NCBI RefSeq assembly: GCF_009711345.1
Contig: NZ_SMMA01000065.1
Span: 45,042-109,041, forward strand
Direction: 5' to 3'
DNA from: Pseudovibrio flavus
Lineage (GTDB): Bacteria > Pseudomonadota > Alphaproteobacteria > Rhizobiales > Stappiaceae
DNA: 64,000 nt
Numbering within the stretch: position 1 is the first letter of the stretch; every line of letters begins with the position of its first letter. Of this stretch, positions 16,388-25,234 are shown piece by piece. The notes under the pieces are model-generated. The model was not told the DNA's origin and searched no databases. It saw nothing but the letters and a program-made list of their open reading frames with translations. A program made the translations under genes and the position numbers.

Positions 16388-17662
16388 ATGCCTTCAATTT
16401 TGCTGGCTCTTTACCGCGGATTGGGCGAAGTCTCCAATCCGCTTTTGAATGCTATTCATTCGCGCCGTGTTCAGCGTGGAAAGGAAGACCCTTCCCGCAA
16501 GAACGAGCGGTTTGGAAGAGCCGATATCGCACGTCCTGATGGAGCGCTCATCTGGATTCACGCCGCAAGCGTTGGCGAAACCATGACGGTGCTGCCCCTT
16601 GCGCAAAACGTTCTCGGCCAAGGCTACAAGGTGCTGCTGACAACCGGCACACTGACCTCTGCCGATACGGTTGCCCGTGCTGGCATTGAGGGGCTGATCC
16701 ACCAGTTTGTACCTTACGATACCGCCCCATGCGTGCGCCGTTTCCTCGACCATTGGAAGCCGGACCTTGCGATTACCGTAGAATCCGAAATCTGGCCAGT
16801 TATCTTCTCTGAATTGAAAAACAGGGAAATTCCGCTCGCTATTATCAATGGCCGGATTTCCAAAAAGACTTTCAAGGGTTGGAAACGACTGCCGCCGTTT
16901 ACAAAAGCGGTGCTTGGCGGCGTTCGTGTTGTGCTTGCCCAGTCGGCCCGCGATGGTGCGCGTTTCAAATCTCTCGGAGTTCCTCATGTTCGCTCGGTAG
17001 GCAACATCAAGTTTGATGGTGCCAGCCTTGATGTGAACGAGAAGATGCTTGGCGAATTCCAGTCCGGCATTGGTGAACGTCCTGTTTGGTTGGCAGCAAG
17101 CACGCATCCGGGCGAAGAAGAACTCGTGATGCAGGCCCATCTTGCATTGAAGCAGAAATACCCTGACTTGCTGACTATCATCGTCCCGCGCCATCCGGCA
17201 CGCGGCGCTCTTTTGCGCAGCGAGATTGAGGATAAGGGCGTAACAGTTGCACAACGCTCCAAGGGCGAAGCCATCAGTGACGATATCGGCGTTTACCTTG
17301 CCGATACTCTTGGCGAACTGGGTGTCTTCTTCAAGCTATGCTCAATCGTGTTTATGGGTGGCTCTCTGGTTCCCGTCGGTGGCCATAACATTTTGGAGCC
17401 TGCCCAGTTTGACTGTGCAATCTTGAGTGGACGCGAAGTCGCCAACAATGCCGCGCTTTTCAAGGCTTTTGAAAACGCCGAGGCAATTGTTATGGTCGAC
17501 GATGCAGGTGAGCTGTCTCGGGAAGTGGACGAGCTTCTCTCAAATCCCGAGAGCGTTAAGGCTTATGCAAGCTCTGCGCGTAAACTGTTTGATGCTGGTC
17601 GCGGTGCACTGGCCCGTACCTGTGACGCGCTTGCGCCGTATCTGCCCAAGCTCGATGCTTGA
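16388..17662 (+). CDS. waaA: 3-deoxy-D-manno-octulosonic acid transferase
   Basis: Kdo transferase (KdtA) that adds Kdo from CMP-Kdo to the lipid A precursor at the inner membrane. Features are IWIHAASVGET near residue 54, the acceptor-domain TTGTLTSA, PWWL-equivalent PVWLAASTHPGEEE near 233, VPRHPARG, and the C-terminal nucleotide site MGGSLVPVGGHNILEPA. Its 424 residues are typical. The ATG directly follows the stop codon of the DUF374 gene. It is followed after 70 bases by lpxK, as in many Rhizobiales. Confidence 0.96.
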   Translation: MPSILLALYRGLGEVSNPLLNAIHSRRVQRGKEDPSRKNERFGRADIARPDGALIWIHAASVGETMTVLPLAQNVLGQGYKVLLTTGTLTSADTVARAGIEGLIHQFVPYDTAPCVRRFLDHWKPDLAITVESEIWPVIFSELKNREIPLAIINGRISKKTFKGWKRLPPFTKAVLGGVRVVLAQSARDGARFKSLGVPHVRSVGNIKFDGASLDVNEKMLGEFQSGIGERPVWLAASTHPGEEELVMQAHLALKQKYPDLLTIIVPRHPARGALLRSEIEDKGVTVAQRSKGEAISDDIGVYLADTLGELGVFFKLCSIVFMGGSLVPVGGHNILEPAQFDCAILSGREVANNAALFKAFENAEAIVMVDDAGELSREVDELLSNPESVKAYASSARKLFDAGRGALARTCDALAPYLPKLDA

Positions 17663-17732
17663 AGTCTATGCCCGTAACGGCTGGAAGGTCGTTGCAGGCG
17701 GGACCATAAAGGCTCTGTAATAAACGAGGCAT

Positions 17733-18761
17733 GTGGACATGAAGGCACCTGACTTCTGGTGGACACCAAAGCTGGAATGGCAATCGGCACTGCTGGCGCC
17801 CGTTGGGGCTGTCTATGGCTTTGTCTCGGCCTTCAGAATGGCACGTCCTGCCCGTTATAGCTCCAAGCTTCCGGTTATCTGTATCGGCAACTTCACAGTT
17901 GGCGGCACTGGTAAGACGCCGTTTGCCATCGCCCTGTTCCAGCAGATGAAAGAGCGTGGCTATAAGCCATCCTTCCTCCTTCGCGGTTACGGCGGAACCA
18001 TTCGCGGCCCTGTTCGCGTTGATCCAGATAAGCACCGTGCGGAACTGGTTGGCGATGAGGCGATGTTGCTTGCCCGTGTTGGCCCGACTGTCGTTTGTGC
18101 AGATCGTCCCGCTGGTGCCAAACTGCTTGAGAGCCAAGAGGATGTAGACCTCATTCTCATGGACGATGGCTTCCAGAACCCGTCCTTGCGAAAGGACTTC
18201 TCCATTGTTCTTGTTGATGCCGCGGTTGGCACAGGCAACAACCACTGTCTGCCTGCAGGACCACTACGTGCTCCGCTTGCTCCGCAGGCCAGTAAAGCCG
18301 ATGCAATCGTTCTGGTAGGTGAGGGCAATCAGGCTGTTGAAGCGCTGCGTGTGGCGTCCTCCTACGGACTAACAGCTCATAAGGCGCATATAGAACCGCT
18401 CTTCGCTGACAGCATTGAAGGCGAGCGTGTGATCGCTTTTGCCGGAATTGGCCGTCCGCAGAAGTTCTTTGCATCTGTGCGCATGTCAGGGGCCGAGTTG
18501 GTTGAAGCGCTGCCGTTCCCTGACCATCACCCATTTACGAGTGAAGAAGCAGATCAAATTCTCAAGACCGCTGAGTTGAAAGACCTGATGCCGGTAACCA
18601 CCGCCAAGGACTTTGTTCGCCTTAAAGGGCACAAGGACAGAACACTGCAAGAGCTTGCCAGCAAGTCAGCAGTGCTTGATGTCTTTATGCAGCTGGATGA
18701 GCCTGACGATCTTATCGAGGAAATAGAAAAGGCCCTTGGAAGACATCACACCGGCAAATAA
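17733..18761 (+). CDS. lpxK: Tetraacyldisaccharide 4'-kinase LpxK
   Basis: Phosphorylates the 4' position of the lipid A disaccharide, the last step before Kdo addition. The Walker A loop is GNFTVGGTGKTPF near residue 52; LLRGYGG, VGDEAMLLARVGPTVVCADR and MDDGFQNPSL are further family motifs. It starts with GTG (17733) behind ACGAGG, or with ATG two codons later. The coding end lies within a large hairpin which probably terminates the transcript against the convergent DUF2093 gene. Confidence 0.95.
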   Translation: MDMKAPDFWWTPKLEWQSALLAPVGAVYGFVSAFRMARPARYSSKLPVICIGNFTVGGTGKTPFAIALFQQMKERGYKPSFLLRGYGGTIRGPVRVDPDKHRAELVGDEAMLLARVGPTVVCADRPAGAKLLESQEDVDLILMDDGFQNPSLRKDFSIVLVDAAVGTGNNHCLPAGPLRAPLAPQASKADAIVLVGEGNQAVEALRVASSYGLTAHKAHIEPLFADSIEGERVIAFAGIGRPQKFFASVRMSGAELVEALPFPDHHPFTSEEADQILKTAELKDLMPVTTAKDFVRLKGHKDRTLQELASKSAVLDVFMQLDEPDDLIEEIEKALGRHHTGK

Positions 18762-18793
18762 CTTGCCAAACGTGGTGATGCCTCAGGGCCTTT
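18728..18793 (+). terminator. Long nested hairpin over the end of lpxK
   Basis: AAAGGCCCT (18728-18736) pairs with AGGGCCTTT (18785-18793); inside it CATCAC (18744-18749) pairs with GTGATG (18775-18780), and inside that GGCAA (18753-18757) with TTGCC (18763-18767). The outer arms carry A and T ends on both sides, so it can serve both convergent genes. Confidence 0.65.
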
Positions 18794-18828
18794 AAATCTC
18801 TAAGCTTTGAAAGCTGGTAAGCAGCGAG

Positions 18829-19050
18829 TTACGCCTGCTTGTCGTTGCGCACGTATGCTTCGTGAGCAGCAGCTGCATCCACATAAGCTTCCTGACGCGA
18901 TACGCTCCAGTACTTCAAATCATCCAGCTGAATGGTCTGGCCGGTTACAGCACACCGAACGAAAGTACCCGGTACATCAACGTGATAGTCACCATCCAGG
19001 TAAACGATCTTGGCTTCTCTAGGCAATTGCGTGTTGTCAAAACGGTTCAT
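18829..19050 (-). CDS. DUF2093 domain small protein
   Basis: A 73-residue protein of the alphaproteobacterial DUF2093 family. The core is the IVYLDGDYHVDVPGTFV segment followed by RCAVTGQTIQL, DDLKYWSVSRQEAYVDA and an alanine-rich end. The CAVTG...YWS.RQEAY pattern is strongly conserved in the family. It is monocistronic and convergent with lpxK. The function is unknown. Confidence 0.85.
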   Translation of the reverse strand: MNRFDNTQLPREAKIVYLDGDYHVDVPGTFVRCAVTGQTIQLDDLKYWSVSRQEAYVDAAAAHEAYVRNDKQA

Positions 19051-19143
19051 TGTTATAGTTCCGGTTCCGGTTGGTGTTCCGTGCTAATAAAGGGGGATGC
19101 CCCAAAAAGCCAGCAATTGTTTAACGAGCGGTATCCAACGGTC

Positions 19144-20553
19144 CTAAGAGCCTTTTGCAGCTGGTTGCGCTTCCGCTGTCATCAGCGAACTCTCGCTATC
19201 AACTGGCTGACCGGCTCTGTCTGCCATGGATCGCAGCGTCACCCTTATCACCACAAGCGCTGCAATACCAAACACTATACCGCCGATTGCTTGGCCTGCA
19301 AGAACACCATTAGCACCGAAATAGTGACCGCCAACCCATGTGAACGGGATGGTGCCAAGCGTTGCCCGTGCCCAGTTGAAGGCGGTGGAATAAAGCGGAT
19401 AGCCCAGATTGTTGAAGGCCGCATTTGAAACAAACAGTGCGCCGTTGAAGATAAAACCGGCAGCAGCAAAAGTGCAGAAGAAGGCGATCAGAGAGCGGCT
19501 GTCGCCTTCAGCATTGAAGACGGCGGCAATCGGGTCTTGCAGTATGGCAAGCAGTCCCCATGCGAGGAGCGAGTATGCGAGCACGAAGATGATGGAGTCG
19601 CGCATGGTTCTGGAAAGGCGCGTGTAAAGGCCCGCACCAAGGTTCTGCCCCAGAATTGGGCCAACCGCACCTGAGAGCGCAAACAGAGCACAAAACGCCA
19701 CCGGAATGATGCGGCCTACAACGGCCCAGCCGGCAACAGCTTCATCCCCAAATGCGGCGATTTCTGAGGTGACCCACGCATTGCCAACCGGTGTTGATAT
19801 GTTGGTTAGAACGGCAGGAACTGCCACGTAGAGCAAGGCCCGCCCGTCTGTCCAGACGTTTGCAAGCGAAGGCATTGCAACCATCTTGTGCACAGCAAAG
19901 CAGGCATAGACGCCCATACCAGCCATAATGAAACGGGCGAGAACCGAGGCGATGGCTGCTCCGTTGATGCCCATGTCCAACCAGAAGATAAATATTGGAT
20001 CAAGCACTGCCGTCGCCGCGCCCGCCACCAAAGTAAGGGTCATTGCTCGCCGTGCATCACCCTTTGCTCGCAAAAGAGCAGACATTGCCATACCAAGACA
20101 CATAAGCGGCAACGACGGCATTACGATCTGAAGAAACTCCAGAGCATAGCGGTGTGTGTCGCCGTAGGCGCCAAGTGCGGATAGCAGCCCGCCAAGGAAC
20201 GGGAAGACACAGGCGACGAATATGCCAGAGAGGAAGAAGGAGACGAGCAGGGCAAGACCAGCCATTTGCTTCGCGCTATGCCCTTCGCCTGCACCAATGC
20301 GGCGCGATACAGTCGCACTTGCTGCAATAGAAAGGCCGATGCCAATAGCGGTGTTGAAGAAGATAATCGTGCCTGCATACCCGATTGCAGCTGCCAGCTC
20401 CTGCGTGCCAAGCTGGGAAATGTAAAACAGGTTTGCGAAGTCCACGAGGAAGACCGAAATCAGCCCGATCGTGCCTGTAGAGGTCATTACCAAGACATGA
20501 CGCATTGTCGAGCCTTGGGTGAACTTTGCCGAATGGGCCGGTTTTGCGGTCAT
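19144..20553 (-). CDS. MATE family multidrug efflux transporter
   Basis: Na+ or H+ coupled drug exporter of the MATE/NorM superfamily with about twelve membrane helices in 469 residues. The opening helix with VDFANLFYISQLGTQELAAAIGYA and the repeat half VGRIIPVAFCALFALSGAVGPILGQNLGAG are family hallmarks of the two pseudo-symmetric bundles. Its ATG overlaps the stop of an upstream merR gene (20550-20553), so it is translationally coupled to its likely regulator. A G-rich hairpin (GGGG CAT CCCC in the minus direction near 19100) follows the stop. Confidence 0.92.
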   Translation of the reverse strand: MTAKPAHSAKFTQGSTMRHVLVMTSTGTIGLISVFLVDFANLFYISQLGTQELAAAIGYAGTIIFFNTAIGIGLSIAASATVSRRIGAGEGHSAKQMAGLALLVSFFLSGIFVACVFPFLGGLLSALGAYGDTHRYALEFLQIVMPSLPLMCLGMAMSALLRAKGDARRAMTLTLVAGAATAVLDPIFIFWLDMGINGAAIASVLARFIMAGMGVYACFAVHKMVAMPSLANVWTDGRALLYVAVPAVLTNISTPVGNAWVTSEIAAFGDEAVAGWAVVGRIIPVAFCALFALSGAVGPILGQNLGAGLYTRLSRTMRDSIIFVLAYSLLAWGLLAILQDPIAAVFNAEGDSRSLIAFFCTFAAAGFIFNGALFVSNAAFNNLGYPLYSTAFNWARATLGTIPFTWVGGHYFGANGVLAGQAIGGIVFGIAALVVIRVTLRSMADRAGQPVDSESSLMTAEAQPAAKGS

Positions 20554-20999
20554 TTACGTCCTATCTGCTTTTTGTCTGCCGTCGCCGCTAAAGCGGGATG
20601 ATCCGTATTCAGCGCTTCTAGTACGCGGCAGTCATGTACGTGCCCCTCGCATGCTTGCTCCAGCACACTCTTCAGCTCATCCCGTAATACGGTGAGGCGG
20701 CGGATCTGGTCTTCAATTTTGGCCAGATGCTCGCGGGCGATGTTATCGGCGCTGGCGCAAAATGCACCGGGCTCGGCGCTAAGCTGCAACAGGCTTTGAA
20801 TTTTCTGCAGCGAGAAACCCATGTCACGGCTATGGCGAATGAATGTGAGCTGCTTGAGATGGGTTTCGTCATAACGACGCTGCCCACCCTCGGTACGAGG
20901 TGGAGCGGCTATGAGGCCCTTTTCCTCGTAGTGACGAATAGTCTGCACACTTGTGCCAGTCCGCTTTGCAAGATCACCAATCGAATAGTCGTGGGACAT
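20550..20999 (-). CDS. MerR family transcriptional regulator
   Basis: A 149-residue MerR-type regulator. The DNA-binding head has YSIGDLAKRTGTSVQTIRHYEEKGLI and GGQRRYDETHLKQLTFIRHSRDMGFSL. A long dimerisation helix follows, and the effector tail has cysteines at C81 (GAFCASAD), C114 and C119 (EQACEGHVHDCRVLEAL), an arrangement like the Cys sites of ZntR/CadR/SoxR-type sensors. Metal or thiol sensing is plausible. It lies directly upstream of and overlaps the MATE gene, which it most likely controls. GAGG stands six bases before the ATG. Confidence 0.9.
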   Translation of the reverse strand: MSHDYSIGDLAKRTGTSVQTIRHYEEKGLIAAPPRTEGGQRRYDETHLKQLTFIRHSRDMGFSLQKIQSLLQLSAEPGAFCASADNIAREHLAKIEDQIRRLTVLRDELKSVLEQACEGHVHDCRVLEALNTDHPALAATADKKQIGRK

Positions 21000-21073
21000 T
21001 TCTAACCTCGGTCCAAACGTAGAGCGGATGAATAGCGCCTACGCTATTCCAAGTGCAACAAAAAGCACAGCAT

Positions 21074-22852
21074 CTAAGATGGTGTGTTTTCGTCGTCCTC
21101 AGTACGAGGGGTGATCTTGTGCAAGGTTTCTGTGCCGGCAAAGAAGTCCCCTTCAAGCTGCATTGCCAGTCGCTTGCTGTCGCGCTCGCGCACATCCGCC
21201 TCGATTGCGTCAATACGGTCTTGCGGTAGTCCCAGATGTTCTAGGGCGGTGCGGCCAAACACAACACTACTTTCGAATGTCTCACGGATCTGGAAGTCAA
21301 CGCCCATGCGAGTTAGATCCAGCGCGTGCGCTCGGTCTGTTGCGCGGCAGAACAGAGCAACATCAGGGAGCTCCTGCCTGATCTGCGAAATTGCCGCCTT
21401 CATAACGCTATCATTTTCGATGCAAAGGGCGATGAGAGCAGCATTGCCAGCCCCAGCGGCTTTCAAAACATCAGGGCGGGTTGCATCACCAAAGTAGATT
21501 TTGAAACCGAGCTTTTTGGCATAGGCGATACGGTCTGGCCGGTTGTCGAGAGCGGTTACAGAAACGCCTTCGGAGGTCAGCATCTGCGCGACCATCATAC
21601 CAAAGCGGCCAAAGCCCACGATGAGAACACTTGGTGTTACATCTTCAAAAGAGTCGATCTGATCAGAAGGGACACCCGCCTTTTTCATCTTTGCAGCAAG
21701 CCATTCAAGGATGTTGCCTGCAACTGGAGTTAGCAGCATGGTGATGATGACGGTGGCGCTCAAAATGTTTGCGGTAAGCTCTGGCAGAATGCCGAGCGCC
21801 AATGCAGCAGTAAACAGCACAAAGGCGAACTCGCCGCCTTGCGGCAAGGTAACGGCAACACGAAGACTGTCGGAGTTGGAAGAGCCAAACGCTCTCGCCA
21901 AAGCCCACAAGATCGCGCCTTTAGTGAACATCAACACGATGACCGCAAGAAGGACGGTCTGCCAGTTGTCCCAGATAAGATCAAACTGCAGGGCCATGCC
22001 AACGGCCATGAAGAACAGACCCATCAGCAGAGAGCGGAACGGCTCGATATCTGCTTCAAGGGTATGGCGATAGCTGGATTCAGCCAGCATCACGCCGGAA
22101 AGGAACGCCCCAAGCGCCATTGAAAGGCCAACAACGGACATAAGACCGGCACTGCCAAGCGCAACGAGTAGGGCTGCAGCCAGCATAACTTCGCGTGCGC
22201 GTGTCGCTGCCAGAATTTGGAAAAGCGGAGAGATGAGATAGCGGCCAGCGACGATAACCGAGGCAACGGCGCCAACAACCAGCGCGACTTCGTAGATAAC
22301 ATCGAGCGTTGTACGGGCACTCTCACCAGGTGCCATCAAACCTACGATGGCAAGAAGCGGCACAATGGCAATGTCCTGAAACAGCAAGATGCCAAAGGAG
22401 CGCTGACCGTAGTTGGTACCCAGATGGCCGCGTTCCTGCAAAAGCTGAAGGGCAAAGGCGGTTGATGACAACGCAAGGCCAAAACCTGCCACAAAGGCTA
22501 CCTGAGTGCTTAGGCCAACGTAAAGGCCAATACCGGTAAGAACCGCGCCGGAAATAAGAACCTGACTGGAGCCAAGGCCGAAGATATCCCGCTTCATCGT
22601 CCAGAGCTTGCGCGGGTCGAGCTCAAGACCGATGATGAAGAGCAAAAGCACTACGCCCAGCTCCGCAAAGCCGAGAATTTGTTCTGGTTCGGAAAAGAAA
22701 TTCAGCACATACGGGCCAAGAATGATACCGGCTGCAAGATAGCCGACGACAGAGCCCAACCCGATGCGTTTGAAAAGTGGAACGGCAAGAACTGCTGCTG
22801 CAAGCAGCATAATAAGCTCGGCGAAAAACGGCGGCAGGTGGGGCTCAGGCAT
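21074..22852 (-). CDS. Kef-type monovalent cation:proton antiporter (CPA2)
   Basis: A 592-residue antiporter with an N-terminal Na+/H+ exchanger domain of about thirteen helices (to roughly 385) and a C-terminal RCK/TrkA-N nucleotide-binding domain beginning LIVGFGRFGMMVAQML near 415. The GYLAAGIILGP start, LLFIIGLELDP and LQERGHLGT.YGQRSFGILLFQDIAIVPLL are typical of KefB/KefC. No KefF/KefG-type ancillary flavoprotein is adjacent. It probably protects against electrophiles or adjusts potassium and pH; glutathione gating is not demonstrated by the sequence alone. Confidence 0.9.
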   Translation of the reverse strand: MPEPHLPPFFAELIMLLAAAVLAVPLFKRIGLGSVVGYLAAGIILGPYVLNFFSEPEQILGFAELGVVLLLFIIGLELDPRKLWTMKRDIFGLGSSQVLISGAVLTGIGLYVGLSTQVAFVAGFGLALSSTAFALQLLQERGHLGTNYGQRSFGILLFQDIAIVPLLAIVGLMAPGESARTTLDVIYEVALVVGAVASVIVAGRYLISPLFQILAATRAREVMLAAALLVALGSAGLMSVVGLSMALGAFLSGVMLAESSYRHTLEADIEPFRSLLMGLFFMAVGMALQFDLIWDNWQTVLLAVIVLMFTKGAILWALARAFGSSNSDSLRVAVTLPQGGEFAFVLFTAALALGILPELTANILSATVIITMLLTPVAGNILEWLAAKMKKAGVPSDQIDSFEDVTPSVLIVGFGRFGMMVAQMLTSEGVSVTALDNRPDRIAYAKKLGFKIYFGDATRPDVLKAAGAGNAALIALCIENDSVMKAAISQIRQELPDVALFCRATDRAHALDLTRMGVDFQIRETFESSVVFGRTALEHLGLPQDRIDAIEADVRERDSKRLAMQLEGDFFAGTETLHKITPRTEDDENTPS

Positions 22853-22950
22853 GTAGTTTCCCGTAGGTGGATCTTAGGGTTGTTTAAACGATTCCACATG
22901 AAGCGCAAATTGCATCATATGGCGAACGCACCAAGGCGCCCAAGCATTGC

Positions 22951-22979
22951 AAAAAGGGCACAGTATCGCTCTGTGCCCT
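22951..22979 (-). terminator. Intrinsic terminator of the HAD phosphatase gene
   Basis: In the minus direction AGGGCACAG pairs with CTGTGCCCT around a 7-nt loop (22955-22979) and runs into five T (22951-22955). It begins six bases after the stop codon of the upstream gene. Confidence 0.85.
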
Positions 22980-22984
22980 GTTCT

Positions 22985-23602
22985 TTACAGCTCTAGTCCC
23001 AGTTCCTTTATCGCAGCCTTTAGCCCTGCTGCACTTTGGAAGACATGACCGGAAAGACTTGCTGAAATAGCGCCTTCAACGTTCTCAGCCAGATCGTCAA
23101 TGAAAAGGCAGCGCTCTGGGGCGTGTCCATAGCGTTCGCATAGGACGCGGTAAATTTCAGGGTTTGGCTTGGCAAGCCCGAGCTCTGCAGAAATGTGTAG
23201 GTTCTCGCCAAAAATCTCGACTGCTTCAGGCGCGCATAGCTCCCAATGGTCCTGCAAGATAATGCAGTTATTGGTAAGGATCGCCGTATCAACGATCTCG
23301 CTGAGCTGGGAGGCGATGGAAAGCACACTCGGGCGAGGGCGCATCATAGAGCGGCGGATCTGCCCCCACTGCAAGGAGGTAATCGGATAGCCGAGATGCT
23401 CGCTATAGCCTTTGAGGTAATCTTCTGTGTTATCCGGCTTGCCTTCATCGGCGCCTTCTTCAAAACCACCTGCGGCATAGATAGCCTGATGAACTTCATC
23501 AGGTGTTTTGCCGCTTAGTTTGGAAAGCGCTTGCAAGCGCACAGGACGGTTAAAGTCGTAAAGGACATCGTCCATATCGAAGATTACAAAATCAATAGCC
23601 AT
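22985..23602 (-). CDS. HAD-superfamily phosphatase, subfamily IA
   Basis: Haloacid-dehalogenase-type hydrolase of about 205 residues. Motif I is FDMDDVLYDF near the start, motif II is ILTNN, motif III lysine is in GLAKPNPEIY, and motif IV is FIDDLAENV; all catalytic positions are filled. I put the start at the ATG at 23602, which has a GGA(CAAGAAC) site and sits just before motif I; a longer ATG frame from 23647 has no ribosome site. The substrate is unknown. Terminators on both sides mark it as monocistronic. Confidence 0.85.
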   Translation of the reverse strand: MAIDFVIFDMDDVLYDFNRPVRLQALSKLSGKTPDEVHQAIYAAGGFEEGADEGKPDNTEDYLKGYSEHLGYPITSLQWGQIRRSMMRPRPSVLSIASQLSEIVDTAILTNNCIILQDHWELCAPEAVEIFGENLHISAELGLAKPNPEIYRVLCERYGHAPERCLFIDDLAENVEGAISASLSGHVFQSAAGLKAAIKELGLEL

Positions 23603-23657
23603 AGTTCTTGTCCGTCGAACCTGTTTCACACGGTCCGTTGCATTCAAAAGATAAAGA

Positions 23658-23684
23658 AGGGGCCCGAGTGTTCCTTGGGCCCCT
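23658..23684 (-). terminator. Terminator downstream of tldD
   Basis: AGGGGCCC (23677-23684 read on the minus strand) pairs with GGGCCCCT (23658-23665), and the minus strand then reads TTCTTTATCTTTT. It separates tldD from the HAD gene. Confidence 0.7.
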
Positions 23685-23713
23685 AAAAAATTCGGTTTCG
23701 GGCGGTTGCCTTA

Positions 23714-25138
23714 TCAGGTTGCTGTGCCGCCAACTGTCATTGCGTTAATGCGCATGGAAGGCTGACCAACGCCAACAGGAACGCCCTGACCGGCCTTGCC
23801 GCAAGTTCCGATGCCCGGATCAAGCTTCAAATCGTTACCGATCATGCTCACACGGGTTAGGGCGTCTGGACCATTGCCAATAAGCATAGCGCCCTTAACC
23901 GGAGCGCCAACCTTGCCGTTCTCAACGCGGTACGCCTCGGTGCAGGAGAACACGAACTTGCCAGAGGTGATATCAACCTGACCACCGCCAAAGGAAACAG
24001 CGTAGATACCGTCTTTGACGCTCTCCAGAATTTCTTGCGGGTCCTTGTCGCCGTTCTCCATGATCGTATTGGTCATGCGCGGCATTGGCTGATGTGCGAA
24101 AGACTCGCGGCGACCGTTGCCGGTCGGCTTCATGCCCATCAGGCGAGCGTTCTGGCGGTCCTGCATGTAGCCCACAAGAATACCGTCTTCGATAAGCGGT
24201 GTGCGGTTGGTCGGGGTGCCTTCATCGTCAACGGAAAGGGAACCACGACGATCAGCAATCGTGCCGTCATCAACGATGGTCACGCCCTTTGCTGCAACGC
24301 GCTCACCCATAAGGCCAGCGAAAGCAGAGGTCTTTTTGCGGTTGAAGTCACCTTCAAGGCCATGGCCAACAGCTTCGTGAAGCAGAATGCCCGGCCAGCC
24401 AGCGCCCAGCACGATATCGAACGTACCAGCAGGAGCCGGAACCGCGTCAAGATTCACAAGGGCCTGTCGTAAAGCCTCATCCGCTGCGGCTTGCCATGTG
24501 GTTTCGGCAACAAACTCGCCAAAACCCTCACGGCCGCCCATGCCATGGCTGCCCGATTCCTGACGATCGCCTGAACCGGCCACGATAGAAACGTTGAGGC
24601 GAACCAGTGGGCGCACATCTTTAATACGGTGTCCGTTGGCGCGAAGGATATCGACAACCTTCCAGCTACCAACGATGGAAACGGATACCTGCTTAACACG
24701 CGGGTCTTTTGCGCGGGCATAAGCGTCAATCTTCTGGAGAAGCTGAACCTTCTCTTCAAAGCTAGGGCTGCCGATTGGATTTTCGTCGGTGTAGAGTTTG
24801 CGGTTAGTGCGCTGTGGAGCTTCAGCATAAGTGCCGGTGTGGCCGCTTTTTACAGAAGACACGGCATCAACGGCGCGGCGCAAGGAGCCTTCGGAAATCT
24901 CGCCGGAGTGAGCATAGCCGGTTGCTTCACCAACTACGGTGCGCAGGCCAAAGCCCTGACCACTGTTGAAGCTGGAGCTTTTCAGACGGCCGTTATCAAA
25001 GACCAGTCCTTCGCTCTCGGAATATTCCAGATACAACTCGCCGTCGTCTGCTCCTTGAAACGCCTCGGAGATGATGGAGCGGGCTTTTTCTTCACCCAAT
25101 CCGCTGGTTTCAAGAAGATCTACGGGCTGTTGTGTCAT
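23714..25138 (-). CDS. tldD: Metalloprotease TldD
   Basis: Zinc-bearing subunit of the TldD/E protease; the partner pmbA is about 10 kb away on the other strand. The active-site motif HEAVGH (H254, E255, H259 counted from the chosen start) sits in PGILLHEAVGHGLEGDFNRK. The C-terminal CGKAGQGVPVGVGQP is a further TldD hallmark. I place the start at ATG 25138 because GGAG lies eleven bases upstream; a longer frame from 25165 adds nine residues without a ribosome site. A location upstream of the oxidase operon is common in alphaproteobacteria. Confidence 0.95.
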   Translation of the reverse strand: MTQQPVDLLETSGLGEEKARSIISEAFQGADDGELYLEYSESEGLVFDNGRLKSSSFNSGQGFGLRTVVGEATGYAHSGEISEGSLRRAVDAVSSVKSGHTGTYAEAPQRTNRKLYTDENPIGSPSFEEKVQLLQKIDAYARAKDPRVKQVSVSIVGSWKVVDILRANGHRIKDVRPLVRLNVSIVAGSGDRQESGSHGMGGREGFGEFVAETTWQAAADEALRQALVNLDAVPAPAGTFDIVLGAGWPGILLHEAVGHGLEGDFNRKKTSAFAGLMGERVAAKGVTIVDDGTIADRRGSLSVDDEGTPTNRTPLIEDGILVGYMQDRQNARLMGMKPTGNGRRESFAHQPMPRMTNTIMENGDKDPQEILESVKDGIYAVSFGGGQVDITSGKFVFSCTEAYRVENGKVGAPVKGAMLIGNGPDALTRVSMIGNDLKLDPGIGTCGKAGQGVPVGVGQPSMRINAMTVGGTAT

Positions 25139-25234
25139 CTTGTTTCTAGCTCCTGTGAGGCGCACGCCCCGCGCTGTCCTGCGAGGATTCGGGCTTCCGC
25201 AAATGATTAGTCACCCTGTCATGTGCAACTTTGA

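Noticed and set aside
2185-25138. A microcin-like peptide system from sbmA, pmbA and tldD
   Set aside because: The three genes are far apart, on different strands and among core genes. No precursor peptide, cyclodehydratase or immunity gene is visible; all three are ordinary housekeeping genes in this class.
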